In this document: positions 6,884 to 10,487 of the stretch, one piece after another
How positions within the stretch are numbered: position 1 is the stretch's first letter
Layout: every line of letters starts with the position of its first letter
Assembly: GCF_900547735.1 (NCBI RefSeq)
Contig: NZ_URHZ01000122.1
Span: 1-10,487, forward strand
From: an uncultured Clostridium sp.
GTDB lineage: Bacteria > Bacillota > Clostridia > Lachnospirales > Lachnospiraceae
Length of the DNA: 10,487 bases
Direction: 5' to 3'
The notes under the pieces: generated by a model
The model's input: the letters and a program-made list of their open reading frames with translations, nothing else
What the model was told of the DNA's origin: nothing
Databases searched by the model: none
Made by a program: the position numbers and the translations under genes

Positions 6884-8386
6884 TTGAAATTCAGGCGAAA
6901 ACGGTGGTTGTTCCTGCTGCTTGCCCTGGGGGCGGCGATCCTGGCGAACGGCTGCAGCCGCAGGGAAGAGGATAAAAAGGAACAGGAAGTGCCGGTGCTG
7001 AATGTTATGTTTGCATCCTATGGGGGCAGCATACCTTCTGACCTTCAGGACGTGGAAAACGCCCTTAACGTGATTCTGGCGGAGAAAATAGGGGCGGCGG
7101 TAAAGCTGAATGTTTTTTCCTCCTCGAGTTACGATACGCAGGCCAACCTGATGCTGACCGGGGATTCGGTGGATTTGATGGCCACCAGCACCAACACAAG
7201 CTACGCACAGTGCGTGACAAAAGGTTATTTTATGGAGATGGATGAACTGCTTGAGCAGTATGGACAGGGAGTAAAGAAGTCGCTCGGGGAAGAACTCCTG
7301 CGCTGTACCCGCGTTAATGGAAAAGAGTACGGGGTTACCGGGATTCCTCTGGTAATGGCGCAGGATACCAGCTTTGCGGTCAGCAATGATATTCTTAAGT
7401 GCTGCGGGATTGATCTTTCCTCCGTCCATACGGTGGAGGATGTGGAGCAGGTTCTCCAAACGATTAGGGACAACCATCCCGACATCATCCCGCTTGCCAA
7501 TGCAAGTACAAAGCTTGGGTATAAGAGCCTTCAAAACCTGTTTTTAAACGGCCATGGACTGGAGGATCTGGGGGACGGCTGCGTGCTGGATTACGCGACA
7601 ATGACGGTTTCAAGTCTTTACAGCCATCCGGTTTACGAGGAGCTTGCGGCACTTATAAGAGACTGGCACGGAAAAGGCCTGCTGATGCCGAACGCCTCGA
7701 CCAATACGGATTCGCGCAACAGCCTGATGAATGCCGGACGTGCGGCCGCAAGTGTTGCCTTCTCCTATAACCCGGCGAATTCCATGCGGGAGGACGCGAT
7801 GTACAATACGACGACGATCCATCTGGGAAACAGCCCGATTCTTGTGACGAGCATGATGCAGCTTACCTGTTGGGGAATTCCCGTTACATCGGAGCATCCC
7901 GACAAGGCAATGCAGTTCTTAAACCTTCTTTACACGGATGCGGAGATTGGCAATCTGCTGCAATATGGGATAGAGGGCGTTCACTATGAAAAGACGGAAG
8001 AGGAGAACGTGATCCGGTATCCGGACGGCGTGGATGCAACCACTACCGGTTATTTCCTGAAAAGCCCCGGAATTACGGATATTAACCCGGAATGCTTTGT
8101 GATGGAACCGTTACCGTCGGATATTTATGAGCAGGTCCTGGCGTTTCGTGACACCTTTGCCGTATCACCGATTGTGGGATTTACGGCAGATATGACGGCC
8201 TGCAAATCGGAGGTGGCAGCCGTTGCCAATGTGATGGCTCAGTATGTGAACCCTCTGCTTTCGGGTGTGGTGGATGTGGAACAGGTACTGCCGGAGTTCC
8301 GACAGAAACTAAAGAGCGCGGGTCATGAAACAATTATCAGAATGAAACAGGAACAGCTTGACAAGTGGCTGAGTGAGAACAGATAG
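6884..8386 (+). CDS. ABC solute-binding lipoprotein, DUF3502 type
   Basis: The extracellular substrate-catching subunit for the LplB/YtcP-type permeases at 1485-3317. The N-terminus MKFRRKRW plus a hydrophobic stretch and ANGC is a lipoprotein signal, with lipidated Cys24. A solute-binding fold follows, and the C-terminal part (TDAEIGNLLQYGIEGVHY, then GFTAD...KSEVAAVANV and KQEQLDKWL) matches my memory of the DUF3502 domain of LipO-like proteins. Length, 500 residues, fits. The frame opens at GTG 6875, but that codon abuts the GGGGAGG ribosome binding site; TTG 6884, nine bases after it, starts the signal peptide cleanly. The mature part has eight cysteines, unusually many for an exported protein. 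It lies about 3.5 kb from its permeases, in a separate transcription unit, after the first hydrolase. Confidence 0.92.
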   Translation: MKFRRKRWLFLLLALGAAILANGCSRREEDKKEQEVPVLNVMFASYGGSIPSDLQDVENALNVILAEKIGAAVKLNVFSSSSYDTQANLMLTGDSVDLMATSTNTSYAQCVTKGYFMEMDELLEQYGQGVKKSLGEELLRCTRVNGKEYGVTGIPLVMAQDTSFAVSNDILKCCGIDLSSVHTVEDVEQVLQTIRDNHPDIIPLANASTKLGYKSLQNLFLNGHGLEDLGDGCVLDYATMTVSSLYSHPVYEELAALIRDWHGKGLLMPNASTNTDSRNSLMNAGRAAASVAFSYNPANSMREDAMYNTTTIHLGNSPILVTSMMQLTCWGIPVTSEHPDKAMQFLNLLYTDAEIGNLLQYGIEGVHYEKTEEENVIRYPDGVDATTTGYFLKSPGITDINPECFVMEPLPSDIYEQVLAFRDTFAVSPIVGFTADMTACKSEVAAVANVMAQYVNPLLSGVVDVEQVLPEFRQKLKSAGHETIIRMKQEQLDKWLSENR

Positions 8387-8405
8387 AGGGAGGATTTATT
8401 TTACA

Positions 8406-9191
8406 GTGGAAGCAAAAGAATATGTGTTTTTATCGGAGTGCCTGGGCGGCGAAGCCAAGGTTATGATTTTTGTACCCAAAAACAGGGAAAACGACGGAAA
8501 AAATTCCATTCCGGTATTGTGGACAGTGGGACCGGGCGATCACAGAAAATGGATGATGCAGAGCGATGTCTGCCGTCTGGCGGAGGAGGCCGGGATGGCC
8601 GTAGTCAGTGTGGACACCACGGATACCTGGGGAGGTTTAAACCGGCCCGCTGAGAATTATTATTTTGAAGATTACCTGACCCGGGAACTGCCGGCCTTGG
8701 TAGAAACGGTTTTTCCTGCCTGCCGGGAACCTGAATTTAATTATATTACGGGTTTTTCAAAGGGCAGTTACATCGCTTTCAGGATGGGAATGAGCCATCC
8801 GGAGAGGTACGGAACCGTCATCTCGATTGGGGGCGGAGGACTGGATGCCTACAGTTTTTACTATGATATCGGAACAATGAATCCGGGACTGATTGAGCGG
8901 ATGTTCGGCCTTAAAACACCGGAAGAATTTGAAAAATCCGACTACAATCCGGAAAATCTGGTTGACCGTCTTTACCGGGACGGCAGGAAACTGCCTGCGC
9001 TCTACCTTTTCTGCGGTGAAAAGGATGCGCTTGCCAGGGTGGTAAACGTGAGACTGCATATGAAGCTTGAGGCATTAAATATCCCGCACAAATTTACACT
9101 CTTTGACAGCGGACATGACTGGGTTACTGTAAACAGGAGTATTGAGAAAGCGATAGAAGAAATGGGGAGGTCATTATGGAGTCGACGGTAA
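8406..9191 (+). CDS. Alpha/beta hydrolase, esterase D / PF00756-like
   Basis: A predicted cytoplasmic serine esterase similar to small tributyrin or acetyl-ester esterases. The signature EDYLTRELPALVE, then YITGFSKGSY, is typical of this group. The triad appears complete: Ser118 in GFSKG, Asp207 in CGEKDAL and His237 in SGHDW. No signal peptide is seen. The frame is open from GTG 8373, which has no ribosome binding site; GGGAGG at 8388-8393, directly after the lipoprotein stop, suits GTG 8406 (12 bases, slightly long), giving 261 residues. The start is therefore uncertain by 11 residues. Lying between a sugar-binding lipoprotein and a transporter, it probably removes acetyl or other acyl groups from the imported compound. 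It overlaps the next gene by 16 bases. Confidence 0.88.
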   Translation: MEAKEYVFLSECLGGEAKVMIFVPKNRENDGKNSIPVLWTVGPGDHRKWMMQSDVCRLAEEAGMAVVSVDTTDTWGGLNRPAENYYFEDYLTRELPALVETVFPACREPEFNYITGFSKGSYIAFRMGMSHPERYGTVISIGGGGLDAYSFYYDIGTMNPGLIERMFGLKTPEEFEKSDYNPENLVDRLYRDGRKLPALYLFCGEKDALARVVNVRLHMKLEALNIPHKFTLFDSGHDWVTVNRSIEKAIEEMGRSLWSRR

Positions 9192-10396
9192 CAGTGAATC
9201 AGACGGCAAAGCATACATTTTTTACAAGGACATTCGTGGTAATACTGGTAATCCAGTGTTGTTATAATATGGCGGCGACTTTTATCGCCACCCCCATCGG
9301 ACGCCAGGGAGTCAGCCTTGGGGCCAGCATGACATTTCTGGGGATTCTGTCTTCCGTTATGTCCGGAATGTACATGGTAATGCGTCCGGTCGCCGGAATC
9401 GCCATTGACCGTATCAATCCGAAATACGTGCTGATCGGGCAGTATACCCTGCTTGTTACCTCCTACGTATTATCGGCGGTGGCCGGAAATCTGGGAGTTT
9501 ACGTTGCCAGCCGGCTGGTATACGGCCTGGCCTTCGGCGCCATCGGCGTTACGATGCCGACGGTGGTAGGCCGCGCAATGCCAAAGGAAAAGATGGCCCA
9601 GGGGCTTGGTCTTTATATGATGCTTCCTCTGGTGCTGAAGATTTTTACACCGAACATTTCCCTTTTCCTCGTGGATAACTGGGGATTTGCCGCCAGCTAT
9701 ACGGTATCAATTATTCTGATTGCCATAGCCCTAATCCTGCTGATCACTCTGAAAATTGATTTTACAGCAGGGGTGAAAAAAGAGAAAAAGAAATTTTCCT
9801 GGAATAATATTATCGCGGTGGAGGCATTTCTTCCGACGCTGTCCAATATTTTTACGGGTATGGTTTTTACCGCCGTTATCATGAATATCGTAGTATACGG
9901 GGACGCTATGGGATTTGGACAGATTGCACTGTTTATGACATTCTATAACGGCGCCCAGGTGGCGACCCGCGGACTGGGAGGCTATCTGGCGGACAAAATC
10001 GGAATCCGCAGGACCATGTATCCCTGTCTCATTCTGATGATAGCCACCGTGGCGATTCTGGGGAGCACGGACAACTTTACCATGGTACTGGTGGCGGCCG
10101 TCCTGTTCGCCATTGGGTTCGGCGGTGCACAGCCGGTTATGACGGCAGTCTGCATGAGAACCGTGAGCCGTGAACGTGCGGGAGCAGCCAATGCGACCTA
10201 TATGCTGGGAGCCGACGTGGGAACCATGATTGCCTCCACCGTAGTCGGTGTGCTTATTGATGCGTTTGGGTTCCAGCAGATGTATCTGTACATGATAATT
10301 CCGGGAGTGATGGCGCTTTTGACCTTTGCGCTGACGATGAAGGTGATGGGGAAACAGATTATTGCTGCAAGCCGGAAGGAAGGGGTTGAGGAATGA
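9176..10396 (+). CDS. MFS transporter
   Basis: A membrane secondary transporter of the major facilitator superfamily, 406 residues with about twelve hydrophobic helices, the usual size. The loop motif between helices 2 and 3 is AGIAIDRINPKYVL, a variant of GxLaDrxGrkxxL; a second clearer copy, GGYLADKIGIRRTM, sits in the C-terminal half, as expected for this two-lobed fold. A Lys-rich stretch (KKEKKK) marks the central cytoplasmic loop. GGGGAGG at 9164-9170 lies five bases before the ATG, and the first 16 bases overlap the esterase gene, so the two are translationally coupled. It is last in the operon; substrate and direction are not readable. Import of a related sugar or export of a deacylated product or acid are both possible. 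Confidence 0.92.
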   Translation: MESTVTVNQTAKHTFFTRTFVVILVIQCCYNMAATFIATPIGRQGVSLGASMTFLGILSSVMSGMYMVMRPVAGIAIDRINPKYVLIGQYTLLVTSYVLSAVAGNLGVYVASRLVYGLAFGAIGVTMPTVVGRAMPKEKMAQGLGLYMMLPLVLKIFTPNISLFLVDNWGFAASYTVSIILIAIALILLITLKIDFTAGVKKEKKKFSWNNIIAVEAFLPTLSNIFTGMVFTAVIMNIVVYGDAMGFGQIALFMTFYNGAQVATRGLGGYLADKIGIRRTMYPCLILMIATVAILGSTDNFTMVLVAAVLFAIGFGGAQPVMTAVCMRTVSRERAGAANATYMLGADVGTMIASTVVGVLIDAFGFQQMYLYMIIPGVMALLTFALTMKVMGKQIIAASRKEGVEE

Positions 10397-10408
10397 GAAC
10401 GCCGCCGG

Positions 10409-10487
10409 GACGGCCGGGGCGGAATGGTGAGAGGGAGGTTGTGAGTCTTCAGTCCCGGTTTGGAGGTTGTCGCGGGTGGGGAATCCG
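10409..10487 (+). repeat. Right copy of the long imperfect inverted repeat
   Basis: This stretch, beginning 12 bases after the MFS stop codon, matches the reverse complement of 39-113. Shared blocks in order are GACGGC (10409-10414), TGGTG (10425-10429), GGGAGGTT (10433-10440), TGAGTCTTCAGTCC (10442-10455) and GGGGAATCCG (10478-10487). The match is still running at the last base, so the element is cut by the window edge. An ATG at 10393 overlapping the MFS stop (ATGA) opens a frame to the end of the window, rich in Gly and Arg, and GTG 10441 follows GGGAGG by two bases. I think both belong to the repeat rather than to a gene. No terminator for the operon is visible before the edge. Confidence 0.6.

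Noticed and set aside
9261..9268. GTTATAAT inside the MFS gene, similar to the regulator motif
   Set aside because: It lies in coding sequence (Cys-Tyr-Asn-Met region), lacks the CCGA extension and no promoter spacing follows; most likely chance.
10393..10487. ATG overlapping the MFS stop as a further operon gene
   Set aside because: The frame is open to the edge, but most of it lies in the inverted repeat, the product is unusually Gly/Arg-rich, and the left repeat copy does not keep the frame.

Overview
The window looks like chromosome of a Gram-positive gut-type anaerobe of the Lachnospiraceae / Clostridium cluster XIVa kind. The reasons are the LplB/YtcP-type sugar permeases with a DUF3502-type binding lipoprotein, a YesM/YesN-type two-component system, an Rpn-family nuclease/transposase gene, strong GGAGG ribosome binding sites and roughly even base composition. 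This assignment is inferred from gene style, not from a database match. All well-supported genes lie on the + strand.

Layout. Positions 1-226 hold no complete gene; they contain one copy of a repeat whose inverted partner lies at the far right end. At 332-1204 is an Rpn/PDDEXK_2-type nuclease gene, followed by four 17-bp tandem units and a palindromic terminator. A promoter region with two copies of a GTTATAAC-like motif then drives two ABC permease genes (1485-3317). A response regulator and sensor kinase pair (3421-5927, overlapping by 16 bases) follows. A second promoter with the same GTTATAAC motif opens an operon of four genes: an alpha/beta hydrolase (6047-6862), a solute-binding lipoprotein (6884-8386), an EstD-like esterase (8406-9191) and an MFS transporter (9176-10396). 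The inverted repeat partner occupies 10409 to the window end.

How it may work together (inference). The kinase senses an extracellular carbohydrate or a related signal and phosphorylates the AraC-type regulator. The regulator activates both promoters, which share a motif at the same distance from an extended -10. The lipoprotein and two permeases import a probably acylated oligosaccharide, using an ATPase encoded elsewhere. The hydrolases remove ester groups, and the MFS protein moves a product or related solute. No ATPase, glycoside hydrolase or sugar isomerase gene is present in the window.

The points most worth following are the shared two-promoter architecture, the first hydrolase with Asn where the catalytic His is expected, and the inverted repeat pair bracketing the region.
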